Shown piece by piece: positions 1 through 6,873 of a stretch of DNA of 11,552 bases. The number at the start of each line of letters is the position of its first letter. Positions within the stretch are counted from its first letter, which is position 1. This DNA comes from Microcystis sp. T1-4 (GTDB lineage Bacteria > Cyanobacteriota > Cyanobacteriia > Cyanobacteriales > Microcystaceae), in contig NZ_CAIP01000101.1 in the NCBI RefSeq assembly GCF_000297435.1, forward strand, positions 1 through 11,552, in the 5' to 3' direction. The translations under genes were made by a program, and so were the position numbers. Under the pieces are notes generated by a model. That model had not been told where the DNA came from. It was given only the letters and a program-made list of their open reading frames with translations, and did no database searches.

Positions 1-523
1 CCCTATCCCGAGGGGCAATTTTCATCTTGGCCATCAAAGCGGTGGCGACGGGATTAGCTTGATTGAGAAAATCCCGCCAATTCAAGCGATTTAACTGGAC
101 AACTTGATAGTTAAATTCTAACACTTTTAAGTCGGGAAACTGGATTTTATATTGACGAATTGCTTCTTTTTGCGGACGCTCATAGGAAAATATGACAATC
201 GGATAAACTGGCAAGGCAAATTTTTGATGCAGACGAGCAAAATAAGTAAACATTCGCCGATTAAATTCTGGTTGAGAGCTAGACTGTGCTTCTAGATGAA
301 TTAAGAAAAATGATGATTGTCCTCGAAATTGAACTTGGGCGACTAAATCACTTTCATACTTTTCTCCTTCCGTGACATCGGTAAAGACTTCTTTATCTAA
401 AAATGTGATCTGATTAGGCTCTAAATAATTAATAATCTCAGGAAAAAACAACTGAATAAATTCAACAAAAAAAGTCGCAATTAATTCCTTAAATAAACGA
501 TCATGGTCAATAATATTATTCAT
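1..523 (-). CDS. Rpn family PD-(D/E)XK nuclease-like protein (partial, C-terminus beyond the left edge)
   Basis: A 174-codon open frame reads from an ATG at 523 leftwards off the window without a stop. The N-terminus contains HDRLFKELI (residues 7-15), typical of the Rpn/YhgA-like recombination-promoting nuclease family, which cyanobacterial genomes carry in many copies. The PD-(D/E)XK core is visible: acidic D59 in ESDLVAQVQF and the E78-x-Q80 pair in FFLIHLEAQSS. In this family these residues coordinate metal for DNA cleavage; activity here is inferred only. After the core come a hydrophobic strand (PVYPIVIFSYE) and the FPDLKVLEFNYQVVQLN stretch also usual for the group. About the last half of a typical protein is missing, so any C-terminal domain cannot be judged. 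The gene is transcribed away from ycf46. Family call is good; biological role is unknown, often linked to horizontal spread. Confidence 0.8.
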   Translation of the reverse strand, partial: MNNIIDHDRLFKELIATFFVEFIQLFFPEIINYLEPNQITFLDKEVFTDVTEGEKYESDLVAQVQFRGQSSFFLIHLEAQSSSQPEFNRRMFTYFARLHQKFALPVYPIVIFSYERPQKEAIRQYKIQFPDLKVLEFNYQVVQLNRLNWRDFLNQANPVATALMAKMKIAPRDR

Positions 524-856
524 ACATAAGTAGTCGTGCAAAATTAATTTCCTAGTGAAGATAGGCAAGAGGCAAGAGGCAAGAGGCAAGAGGTGGTTAG
601 ATATGTGTAATTAATTTTGCTTAGGTACTTAGCAGTTAACCTAATGGTGAGATAGGAAGTTGTCCTTTGGGGGAGTCGGTCGCCGGTCGTCGATAGCAAA
701 ATGAGGCTACACTTCATCTTGAGGATAAATGCGCTAAATTACTGGTTAAGAGGGGGGCGAGGCAGTTCGAGCATTTGTACTAAAATATCCAAGGGACGGC
801 TAACTGCTATATTTTCTGATGACGATATAAATAGCAAAAACTATAGACGAATAGCT
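524..856. other. Divergent intergenic region between the Rpn-like gene and ycf46
   Basis: This 333-base gap lies between two genes transcribed away from each other and should hold both promoters. It contains an AGGCAAG heptamer array near the Rpn-like gene. The rest is not clearly coding. The frame from an ATG at 701 runs into ycf46 without a stop, but its encoded residues do not resemble the conserved family start, so I treat 701-856 as leader. An AT-rich TATAAA at 826-831 is the best -10-like hexamer ahead of ycf46, but no good -35 box is at the right distance. No tRNA or recognised RNA was seen. Confidence 0.5.
563..593. repeat. Tandem heptamer repeat (AGGCAAG)4 plus partial unit
   Basis: Four exact AGGCAAG units sit at 563-569, 570-576, 577-583 and 584-590, followed by AGG. 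It matches the style of short tandemly repeated repetitive sequences of cyanobacteria, in which 7-bp units are common. It lies 40 bases upstream of the Rpn-like start codon and outside any gene. Confidence 0.9.
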
Positions 857-2362
857 ATGAGCTTTGGTGAAGAATTTGAATTACTGCTGCGGGCCCGTTA
901 TCCTCTCATCTATGTTAGCACCCTAGAAGAAGAACGTCTCGAAAAAGCGATCGCCGATATTGCCAAACAGAGCCATAACCGTGCTGTCTATGTCTGGGAT
1001 TTCGTGGATGGTTATCAAGATAATCCCAATAATGAGAACTTTGCTCGGCGTAATCCCCTGCAAGCTCTTGAATTCGTCGAAAAGCTGCCGACTAACATCG
1101 CCGCCATCATAATCTTACGGGATTTCCAGCGCTTTTTAGAAGATATTGCCATCGCCAGAAAATTGCGAAATCTGGCCCGTTCCCTGAAATCTCAGCCCAA
1201 AAACCTAATTATCGTCGCTCCCGAACTGTCTATCCCCTCGGATCTAACCGAAGTAATCACCGTCGTCGATTTTCCCCTTCCCAGTGGCGAAGAAATCAAA
1301 CAGGAAATCCAGCGATTAATCGCCGCCACCGGACAACCCGTCAAAGAACCACTCCTGGATGAATTAGTGCTTTCTGCTCAAGGATTATCCCTAGAGAGAA
1401 TTCGTCGGGTTTTAGCCAAATGTTTAGCCAGTCACGGCAAAATTGAGCCAGAGGACGTGGAATTAATTTTGGCAGAAAAACGCCAATCGATTCGTCAAAC
1501 CCAGATATTAGACTTTTATCCCGCCACAGAGCAGATTTCTGACATCGGGGGCCTAGATAACCTCAAAGATTGGCTGATTCGTCGCGGTGGTGCCTTTAGT
1601 GAACGCGCCCGCGCCTACGGTTTACCCAATCCCCGGGGTTTACTATTGGTGGGAATTCAAGGGACGGGTAAATCCCTGACAGCGAAAGCTATTTCCCATC
1701 ATTGGCACTTACCCCTACTGCGTCTAGACGTGGGGCGTTTATTTGGCGGATTGGTGGGGGAATCGGAATCGCGTACCCGTCAGATGATTAATCTCGCCGA
1801 AGCTTTAGCTCCCTGTGTGCTGTGGATAGACGAAATTGATAAAGCTTTCGCCGGAGTGGATGGGAAAGGCGACGGAGGAACCACCGGGCGGGTTTTCGGG
1901 ACTTTTATCACTTGGTTAGCGGAGAAACAATCGCCCGTTTTTGTCGTCGCTACAGCTAATAACATCCAATCTTTGCCCCCGGAAATGTTGCGAAAAGGAC
2001 GCTTCGATGAGATATTTTTTGTCGGACTACCTAGCCAAAAGTCCCGCGAGGAGATTTTTAGCGTTCATTTAGGGAAAGTCCGGCCCCATAATCTAAAAAG
2101 TTATGATATAAAGCGACTAGCCTACGAAACTCCCGATTTTTCGGGGGCAGAAATCGAACAAACCATCGTGGAAGCGATGCACATCGGTTTTAGTCAAAAT
2201 CGCGACTTTAGCACCGATGATGTGCTTGAGGCCGCTAGTCAGATTATACCCCTGGCCCGCACTGCCCAAGAACAGATTCAATTTCTACAGGATTGGGCTA
2301 AGTCCGGTAAAGCTCGTTTAGCCTCTCGCGATGATCGTTTTAATGTCAATCCTAACAGTTAA
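857..2362 (+). CDS. ycf46: Ycf46-type AAA+ ATPase
   Basis: This 501-residue AAA+ ATPase matches the plastid and cyanobacterial Ycf46 family (Slr0374 in Synechocystis). I choose the ATG at 857 because MSFGEEFELLLRARYPLIYV is the conserved family start; the frame is open back to 701 but that extension looks like leader. Residues 1 to about 200 form the Ycf46-specific N-terminal region. The ATPase core follows: Walker A GIQGTGKS at 266-273, Walker B CVLWIDEID at 320-328 with D325 and E326, a sensor-1 region around VVATANN, and the MLRKGRFDE segment at 377-385 with arginines R379 and R382. The helical lid domain is near 400-460. All nucleotide-binding residues are present, so it should be active. 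As I recall, the Synechocystis homologue is linked to stress-responsive expression and inorganic carbon use; the molecular substrate is unknown. The SH3b gene follows after 12 bases. Soluble cytoplasmic protein. Confidence 0.9.
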   Translation: MSFGEEFELLLRARYPLIYVSTLEEERLEKAIADIAKQSHNRAVYVWDFVDGYQDNPNNENFARRNPLQALEFVEKLPTNIAAIIILRDFQRFLEDIAIARKLRNLARSLKSQPKNLIIVAPELSIPSDLTEVITVVDFPLPSGEEIKQEIQRLIAATGQPVKEPLLDELVLSAQGLSLERIRRVLAKCLASHGKIEPEDVELILAEKRQSIRQTQILDFYPATEQISDIGGLDNLKDWLIRRGGAFSERARAYGLPNPRGLLLVGIQGTGKSLTAKAISHHWHLPLLRLDVGRLFGGLVGESESRTRQMINLAEALAPCVLWIDEIDKAFAGVDGKGDGGTTGRVFGTFITWLAEKQSPVFVVATANNIQSLPPEMLRKGRFDEIFFVGLPSQKSREEIFSVHLGKVRPHNLKSYDIKRLAYETPDFSGAEIEQTIVEAMHIGFSQNRDFSTDDVLEAASQIIPLARTAQEQIQFLQDWAKSGKARLASRDDRFNVNPNS

Positions 2363-2374
2363 TTTAGCACCAAT

Positions 2375-2884
2375 ATGAAGCGTTTATCTGGTTTATTGCA
2401 ATTTATGGTCGGTTTTGTCATGGGAGTGGCGATTCTGGTCGGTGGGGCTACTGCTGTCGCCTATATGCTTCTCTCTGGCATGAATTCTAATCCTCCTAAA
2501 CCTGTCTTTACCGAGGAGAAAAAAGAGGAAACTAAGGAGGAAAAAGCTGCTAAATCCATCCCTACTACTCCCGTCCAAGAACAACCCCAAGCTGAGGTGA
2601 AAGAGTCTCCTAATACCCCAACACCAAAAGCTTCCCCGAAACCCAGTCCCGAAGAAACAAAAAGAGAAACCAAATCCGAGGGTTATCAAGCGCGGGTGAC
2701 ATGGCAAAGCGGTTTAAGTTTGCGCTCTGAACCTACCAGTGAATCGACTCGTCTCGGCGGTCTGGATTATAATACTAAAGTCAGTGTGGTGGGAACCAGC
2801 AGCGATGGCCAATGGCATCGCGTGCGTCTGTCCGATGGTCGCGAAGGTTGGATTAAAGCGGGTAATATTTCCAGAGTCGAGTAA
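2375..2884 (+). CDS. Membrane-anchored SH3b-domain protein
   Basis: A 169-residue protein with three parts. Residues 8-34 are one hydrophobic segment (GLLQFMVGFVMGVAILVGGA), acting as an uncleaved anchor. Residues about 40-100 are a charged Lys/Glu then Pro/Thr/Ser linker (EEKKEETKEEK, TPTPKASPKPSPEE). Residues about 103-168 are a bacterial SH3 domain (SH3_3 type), with LSLRSEPTSESTRLGGL, QWHRVRLSDGREGWI and a closing ISRVE. Such domains usually bind peptidoglycan or peptides outside the membrane, so the domain probably faces the periplasm or thylakoid lumen. It starts 12 bases after the ycf46 stop and is likely co-transcribed with it, ending at a hairpin terminator. The linker composition makes open frames on the opposite strand that I regard as spurious. 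Function beyond the domain is not known. Confidence 0.85.
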   Translation: MKRLSGLLQFMVGFVMGVAILVGGATAVAYMLLSGMNSNPPKPVFTEEKKEETKEEKAAKSIPTTPVQEQPQAEVKESPNTPTPKASPKPSPEETKRETKSEGYQARVTWQSGLSLRSEPTSESTRLGGLDYNTKVSVVGTSSDGQWHRVRLSDGREGWIKAGNISRVE

Positions 2885-2894
2885 ATATTTATAA

Positions 2895-2926
2895 GGGTTA
2901 GGTTTTCTAAATCTACCCCTTTCCTT
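2895..2926 (+). terminator. Putative intrinsic terminator after the ycf46-SH3b pair
   Basis: GGGTTAGGTTT (2895-2905) can pair with AAATCTACCC (2909-2918) around a TCT loop, with one bulged T and one G-U pair, followed by the pyrimidine tract CTTTCCTT. It begins ten bases after the SH3b stop codon. The U-tract is imperfect, so efficiency is uncertain. Confidence 0.55.
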
Positions 2927-2998
2927 AATCAGTAATTGGACAAAGTTAAATTGACACTCTGGCAGGAGAGAACCCCAGAACTGCTCAACTCCAGAAGT

Positions 2999-3039
2999 AA
3001 AAAATATCTGTGATTAATTCTGTCTGGGGACTTAATCAC
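2999..3039 (-). terminator. Intrinsic terminator of the PsiE-family gene
   Basis: Read on the minus strand, a perfect 8-bp stem GTGATTAA/TTAATCAC (3032-3039 with 3010-3017, 14-base loop) is followed by AGATA and a run of six T. It starts four bases after the psiE stop. A weaker 7-bp pair CCCCAGA/TCTGGGG (2973-2979, 3023-3029) overlaps the loop. Confidence 0.65.
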
Positions 3040-3043
3040 TACT

Positions 3044-3517
3044 TCAAGAACGATTATCGCGATTAACTTTTCTGATTAACCAATAACTTGCCGCTAAAGC
3101 TAAGGTTCCCACGGTGAGGGCAATTAAATCATCTTTACTGTATTTATTGGGGTCGAAAATAATAATTTTTCGAGAGATGGCAATTAAAGCCGTAACTACT
3201 ACTAATTCAACCTGTACGATGTGTTTTCTTAAGTAAGCAGTGACGTTTTCTAATAACTCTAAGGCAATCAAAATATTGAGAAATAATCCGAATATTTCAA
3301 TTAAAGTTTTACTAAAAAAACCGACGGGTTCCGTAGTAAATAGGTCTTTGATTAGGATAACTACTAGATCATAAAGAGAAACAATAATAACAACAATTAA
3401 GGCTACGGATAAAACCTTAGAAACTATGTTTTCAATGAGATGAATCGACCTCATGAAATCTTCATCGCGCCATTGTTGACCGAAATTGATAAGTAGTTTC
3501 CGTATCTGTTTGAGCAT
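3044..3517 (-). CDS. PsiE-family integral membrane protein
   Basis: A 157-residue protein of the phosphate-starvation-inducible PsiE superfamily, by its overall layout and the conserved region ALELLENVTAYLRKHIVQVE then TALIAISRKIIIFD. Four hydrophobic segments are visible at about residues 34-58, 68-88, 100-118 and 131-149, so it is a small polytopic inner-membrane protein. The N-terminal 30 residues are polar and basic. E. coli psiE responds to phosphate and carbon starvation, but its biochemical role is unknown and nothing here shows phosphate control. The ATG at 3517 is the only reasonable start; no clear ribosome site precedes it. It faces the ycf46 pair end to end and is separated from the upstream nrt operon by a terminator and repeats, so it probably has its own promoter in 3518-3665. 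Confidence 0.82.
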   Translation of the reverse strand: MLKQIRKLLINFGQQWRDEDFMRSIHLIENIVSKVLSVALIVVIIVSLYDLVVILIKDLFTTEPVGFFSKTLIEIFGLFLNILIALELLENVTAYLRKHIVQVELVVVTALIAISRKIIIFDPNKYSKDDLIALTVGTLALAASYWLIRKVNRDNRS

Positions 3518-3591
3518 GATCGATTAAGTAAAAAGTAAAAATTGTTATTGTATTTGATTGCTAATTGTTCTATTTAGTCAATAAGTAAGTC

Positions 3592-3662
3592 GATCCCCCC
3601 TTGATCCCCCCTTAATCCCCCCTTGATAAGGGGGGTGCTGATCCCCCCTTAATAAGGGGGGT
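3592..3662. repeat. Palindromic GATCCCCCCTT repeat cluster
   Basis: Three 11-bp direct units GATCCCCCCTT begin at 3592, 3603 and 3614 (the last with AAT). Two short hairpins follow: CCCCCCTT-GAT-AAGGGGGG (3617-3635) and CCCCCCTT-AAT-AAGGGGGG (3643-3661). This is a REP or MITE-like intergenic element of a type scattered through cyanobacterial genomes. It lies about 75 bases upstream of the psiE start and contains no gene. Confidence 0.85.
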
Positions 3663-3671
3663 ATCTGACAA

Positions 3672-3823
3672 TTTTTAACATCTACCTACTTAGAAATAAT
3701 CTTACTTGAAGAAGGCTTCCCTAGAAAAAAAATCTAGGTGCGATCGCTTTTTAACATCTACCTACTTAGAAATAATCTTACTTGAAGAAGGCTTCCCTAA
3801 AAAAAAAATCTAGGTGCGATCGC
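3672..3823. repeat. 76-bp tandem duplication, two copies
   Basis: Copy one is 3672-3747 and copy two is 3748-3823, abutting without spacer and differing at one base (G at 3724, A at 3800). Each unit begins TTTTTAACATC, contains GAAGGCTTC and a long A-run, and ends with the HIP1 octamer GCGATCGC (3740-3747, 3816-3823). Copy two also provides the T-tract and one stem arm of the nrt operon terminator. Near identity suggests a recent duplication event. Confidence 0.95.
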
Positions 3824-3841
3824 TATTAAGTCAACCGCACC
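3799..3841 (-). terminator. Intrinsic terminator of the nrtABCD operon
   Basis: On the minus strand, 25 bases past the nrtD stop, GGTGCGGTTG pairs with CGATCGCACC (3832-3841 with 3813-3822; ten pairs, two of them G-U) around a 9-base loop, followed by TAGA and ten T. This is a good intrinsic terminator. It overlaps the second copy of the 76-bp duplication and its HIP1 octamer. No narB or other gene continues the operon. Confidence 0.7.
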
Positions 3842-3865
3842 CCAAACTAATACAAATGCTCACAT

Positions 3866-4705
3866 CTAGCTAACATCATCGTGAGCGAAACGATTATAGA
3901 GGAAGTCGAGGGCATAGTTACGCAGACGATAATATTCCGGATCCTCCATAATTCTCTCTCGATCGCGGGGACGGGAGAAATGAATATTCATCACTTCGCC
4001 GATTTTCGCTTCCGGTCCATTGGTCATCATTACCAGCTTATCAGCGAGGAAAAGGGCCTCATCGATATCGTGGGTAATCATCAACACCGTACAGCGTTTA
4101 TCTTGCCAGATTTTCAGCAATTCTTCCTGTAATTCCTCTTTGGTAATCGCATCCAACGCACCGAAAGGTTCATCAAGAATCAACACTTCCGGACGGATAG
4201 AAAGAGCGCGAGCGATCGAAACCCGTTGTTTCATCCCCCCGGAGATTTGGGGAGGGGTTTTATCCATAGCTTCGGTTAAACCCACCATAGCTAAATGATC
4301 GCGCACGATCGAGCGTTTTTGTGCTTCCGGAGCATTGGGAGACACCGCATCTACCGCGAGATAGACATTTTCAAAAACGCTTAACCAAGGCAATAAAGCA
4401 TAGTTTTGAAACACTACCATGCGATCGGGCCCGGGTTTAGTAATTTTCTTGCCGTTAACTTTAACAATGCCATCGGTGGGAGAAGAAAAACCCGACACCA
4501 TATTTAATAGGGTCGATTTACCGCAACCGGAGTGACCGATCACACAGATAAATTCACCTTCATCGATGTTGAGATTAACGTCCTTGAGGACGGTGTAGGG
4601 GCCTCTAGGAGTGGGATAAACCTTAGAAACTCCTTCAATGGTAACAAAAGCTTCTTTAGTGGGGGCCTGGGTTGCTCGGTTAACTGTGTCGGTGGTGGTG
4701 TACAT
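3866..4705 (-). CDS. nrtD: Nitrate/nitrite ABC transporter ATP-binding subunit NrtD
   Basis: A 279-residue ABC ATPase, one of two nucleotide-binding subunits that power nitrate import on the cytoplasmic face of the membrane. Start set at the ATG at 4705 (MYTTTDTVN); a TTG 12 codons earlier is possible but has no support. Motifs are complete: Walker A GHSGCGKST at 57-65, Q-loop Q100 in VVFQNYALLPWLS, signature SGGMKQR at 155-161, Walker B VLILDEP at 174-180 with catalytic E179, and H-loop H212 in MITHDIDEA. The sequence GPDRMVVFQNY...LLPWL is shared with NrtC and is typical of the nitrate/bicarbonate/taurine group. It is the last operon gene, 79 bases after nrtC, in a gap holding a perfect 10-bp inverted repeat. 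The paralogous bicarbonate subunit CmpD is the main alternative. Confidence 0.88.
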   Translation of the reverse strand: MYTTTDTVNRATQAPTKEAFVTIEGVSKVYPTPRGPYTVLKDVNLNIDEGEFICVIGHSGCGKSTLLNMVSGFSSPTDGIVKVNGKKITKPGPDRMVVFQNYALLPWLSVFENVYLAVDAVSPNAPEAQKRSIVRDHLAMVGLTEAMDKTPPQISGGMKQRVSIARALSIRPEVLILDEPFGALDAITKEELQEELLKIWQDKRCTVLMITHDIDEALFLADKLVMMTNGPEAKIGEVMNIHFSRPRDRERIMEDPEYYRLRNYALDFLYNRFAHDDVS

Positions 4706-4746
4706 GATTAGTCTTTGGGGGAAATTAGTTAATAGGGGCAATGGCC

Positions 4747-4773
4747 GGGGATAATTGGCTAGGAATTATCCCC
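4747..4773 (-). promoter_or_regulatory. Intercistronic hairpin between nrtC and nrtD
   Basis: GGGGATAATT (4747-4756) and AATTATCCCC (4764-4773) form a perfect 10-bp stem with a 7-base loop in the 79-base nrtC-nrtD gap. The base following on the minus strand is not a T-run, so it is not a standard terminator. It may slow 3' decay, be an RNA-processing site, or cause partial termination; this role is inferred. Confidence 0.75.
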
Positions 4774-4784
4774 TTAGTCGATTT

Positions 4785-6803
4785 TTAGGCAATTTTGCGA
4801 GATTCACTGGCACTAGGACGAGCATCAATAGCCACTTCGGCCATGGTGACGTTTTGTTTGATCTCTAAACTATTGAGATAACCGATCGGATCCTCGGCAT
4901 CAAACTCGATACCATCGAATAAAAGGATCGGTGTGCGACGATATTTAATATCCCCTAGACCCAATTCCCGGGCCGCGGTACTGAAGACACCCACCCGACA
5001 GACGCGTTCGAGAATTTCTACCCAGTTACGCGGGAAAGGAATGTGGCCCCAGCGCGCCATTTGGGTCATCATCCAGAGGTGTTCGGTACGACTGGGACGA
5101 TTTACCCCATCCCCAAAGAACAGATGGTGTGCATATTCTTTCATCGGTCGATCGAGACTGCACGCGTAGGAGTTGGGATCACCCAGTTGGATATAATCTA
5201 TATTGGTACTAAGGTACTGACGACTAGCGAGGATTTGACGAATTTCTTCCTGATTCCCTTCCTCGGCACAGTAGCGACAACCTTCCAGCAGTGCTTTGAC
5301 TAAAGCGACATGGGTATTAGGGTATTTATTGGCCCAATCTTCCCGAACTCCCAGGGCCTTACCTGGGTGGCCCTGCCAGATTTCTAAGTCGGTAGCGACG
5401 GTATAACCGATACCTTCCATGGCGGCCCGTAGGTTCCAGGGTTCACCGACACAGTAACCGTCAATACTACCGGTTTTCAGGTCGGCCACCATTTGGGCCG
5501 GGGGAATAGTTTCGAGGTGAACGTCTTTATCGGGGTCAATTCCCGCTGCCGCTAACCAGTAACGTAGGAGCAAATTGTGCATGGAGGAGGGGTGAACAAT
5601 GCCAAAAATATGGCGCTGCTCCTTCGATTCCAATAGCATCTGTCTTAAAACGTTACCGTCAATCACTCCCTCGTCATAGAAGCGTTTAGCGAGGGTGACA
5701 CCGTTACCGTTACGCGTCATAGTCAGGGCGCTGACAATCGGCAAAGGTTGCTCCTGATAACCACCGACGGTTAACCAGGTGGGCATTCCCGAAGGCATTT
5801 GCGCCCCGTCGAGGAATCCCCCTGCGATCCCGTCCACAATGCCTCGCCAACTGGTTTCCCGGACTAAATTCACCTCATCTAGACCATGTTTAGTAAAGAA
5901 TCCCTTTTCTTTGGCCACTGCTAGGGGCGCGCAAGCGGTGAGGGGAACAAAACCGATTTCTAGATTGACTTTTTCTAAACCGTGACGGGCAATCACTTCG
6001 ACTTTGCGAGCGCGCAGTTTTTTGATCCGTTTTTGTTGGTTGAGGAAATAGATAATTTCACTCCGGAGACTGTAGTAACTGGGGTGTTCCACCACTTCCA
6101 TGCGTTTGCGGGGACGGGGGATATCTACTTCCAAAATACCGCCAATTTTTGAGCCGGGGCCGTTGGTAAGCATGACGATGCGATCGGATAATAGCACCGC
6201 TTCATCCACATCGTGCGTCACCATTACCGAGGTCATTTGGTATTCTTCGCACAGCTGCATTAACTGTTCCTGTAGATTACCTCTAGTCAGGGCATCTAAC
6301 GCGCCAAAGGGTTCATCTAAAAGTAGGACTTTCGGACGGATGGCTAGGGCGCGAGCGATCGCTACCCGTTGTTTCATCCCCCCCGATAATTCGTTGGGAC
6401 GTTTATCCACTGCATGACGAAGATTGACCAGATCGATATATTTTTCGACTTCGGCTTTTCTTTCTTCTTCTGACAGTTGGGTGAGAACTTGATCGACGGC
6501 CAGAGTGATATTTTCTTTGACGGTTAACCAGGGTAAAAGGGAATAGTTTTGGAAGACTACCATGCGATCTGGTCCCGGTTTTTTAATGCTTTGACCTTGC
6601 AAAGTCACCACCCCTTCCGTGGGCAAATCTAAACCAGCAATCATGTTTAAGAGGGTGGATTTTCCGCAACCAGAGTGACCGATAAGGGAGATAAATTCCC
6701 CTTTTTTTATCTGTAAATCAATCCCTTTCAAGGCCACATATTCACCGCCACCACTGAGGGGGAAGACTTTATCGATGTTATCGACAGCGACAAACAAACT
6801 CAT
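4785..6803 (-). CDS. nrtC: Nitrate/nitrite ABC transporter ATPase fused to a receptor-like domain, NrtC
   Basis: A 672-residue fusion characteristic of NrtC. Residues 1 to about 250 are an ABC ATPase: Walker A GHSGCGKST at 42-50, signature LSGGMKQR at 139-146, Walker B LLLDEP at 160-165 with E164, and H-loop H197 in VMVTHDVDEA. After a basic linker (KRIKKLRARK, near 258-267), residues about 270-660 form an NrtA-like domain (VNLEIGFVPLTACAPLAVAKE, YCVGEPWNLR, HLWMMTQMARWG). In the studied Synechococcus protein this cytoplasmic domain mediates ammonium inhibition of nitrate uptake, so it is regulatory. Start at ATG 6803 is set by AAGGAG nine bases upstream; a TTG at 6830 would place that site inside the coding sequence. 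The fusion is the usual family state, not an assembly artefact. Bicarbonate paralogue CmpC has the same layout and is the alternative. Confidence 0.9.
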   Translation of the reverse strand: MSLFVAVDNIDKVFPLSGGGEYVALKGIDLQIKKGEFISLIGHSGCGKSTLLNMIAGLDLPTEGVVTLQGQSIKKPGPDRMVVFQNYSLLPWLTVKENITLAVDQVLTQLSEEERKAEVEKYIDLVNLRHAVDKRPNELSGGMKQRVAIARALAIRPKVLLLDEPFGALDALTRGNLQEQLMQLCEEYQMTSVMVTHDVDEAVLLSDRIVMLTNGPGSKIGGILEVDIPRPRKRMEVVEHPSYYSLRSEIIYFLNQQKRIKKLRARKVEVIARHGLEKVNLEIGFVPLTACAPLAVAKEKGFFTKHGLDEVNLVRETSWRGIVDGIAGGFLDGAQMPSGMPTWLTVGGYQEQPLPIVSALTMTRNGNGVTLAKRFYDEGVIDGNVLRQMLLESKEQRHIFGIVHPSSMHNLLLRYWLAAAGIDPDKDVHLETIPPAQMVADLKTGSIDGYCVGEPWNLRAAMEGIGYTVATDLEIWQGHPGKALGVREDWANKYPNTHVALVKALLEGCRYCAEEGNQEEIRQILASRQYLSTNIDYIQLGDPNSYACSLDRPMKEYAHHLFFGDGVNRPSRTEHLWMMTQMARWGHIPFPRNWVEILERVCRVGVFSTAARELGLGDIKYRRTPILLFDGIEFDAEDPIGYLNSLEIKQNVTMAEVAIDARPSASESRKIA

Positions 6804-6812
6804 AGTTTTTTT

Positions 6813-6817
6813 CTCCT
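6813..6817 (-). promoter_or_regulatory. Ribosome binding site of nrtC
   Basis: AGGAG (within TTAAGGAGAA on the minus strand) ends nine bases before ATG 6803. It decides the start: the upstream TTG at 6830 would read through this site as Lys-Glu-Lys. Confidence 0.8.
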
Positions 6818-6846
6818 TAAATTGGCTCAAGTTTCAGTTATTTGAA

Positions 6847-6867
6847 AATGGGGAAAATTTCCCCATT
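6847..6867 (-). promoter_or_regulatory. Intercistronic hairpin between nrtB and nrtC
   Basis: AATGGGGAAA (6847-6856) and TTTCCCCATT (6858-6867) are perfect inverted repeats around one A; as RNA a stem of about eight pairs with a 5-base loop is likely. It begins six bases after the nrtB stop. No T-run follows on the minus strand. Inferred role: transcript stability or processing. Confidence 0.7.
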
Positions 6868-6873
6868 GATTCC

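Noticed and set aside
601..700. Possible tRNA or small RNA in the G/C-rich stretch ahead of ycf46
   Set aside because: No cloverleaf, no T-loop or anticodon stem could be drawn, and no known motif was seen.
2393..2707. Minus-strand frames of 70-104 codons opposite the SH3b gene
   Set aside because: They lie opposite the Lys/Glu and Pro-rich linker, whose composition removes stops on the other strand; low-complexity Phe/Ser/Leu product.
3592..3823. CRISPR array in the repeated region before psiE
   Set aside because: The repeats are abutting or 11-bp units without unique spacers of constant length.
3881..4298. Plus-strand frames opposite nrtD, and similar ones opposite nrtC, nrtB and nrtA
   Set aside because: They are antisense to conserved coding sequence, lack ribosome sites and have no recognisable domains.
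4785..6803. NrtC as an artefactual gene fusion
   Set aside because: An ATPase joined to a receptor-like domain is the normal organisation of NrtC (and CmpC); the frame is intact throughout.
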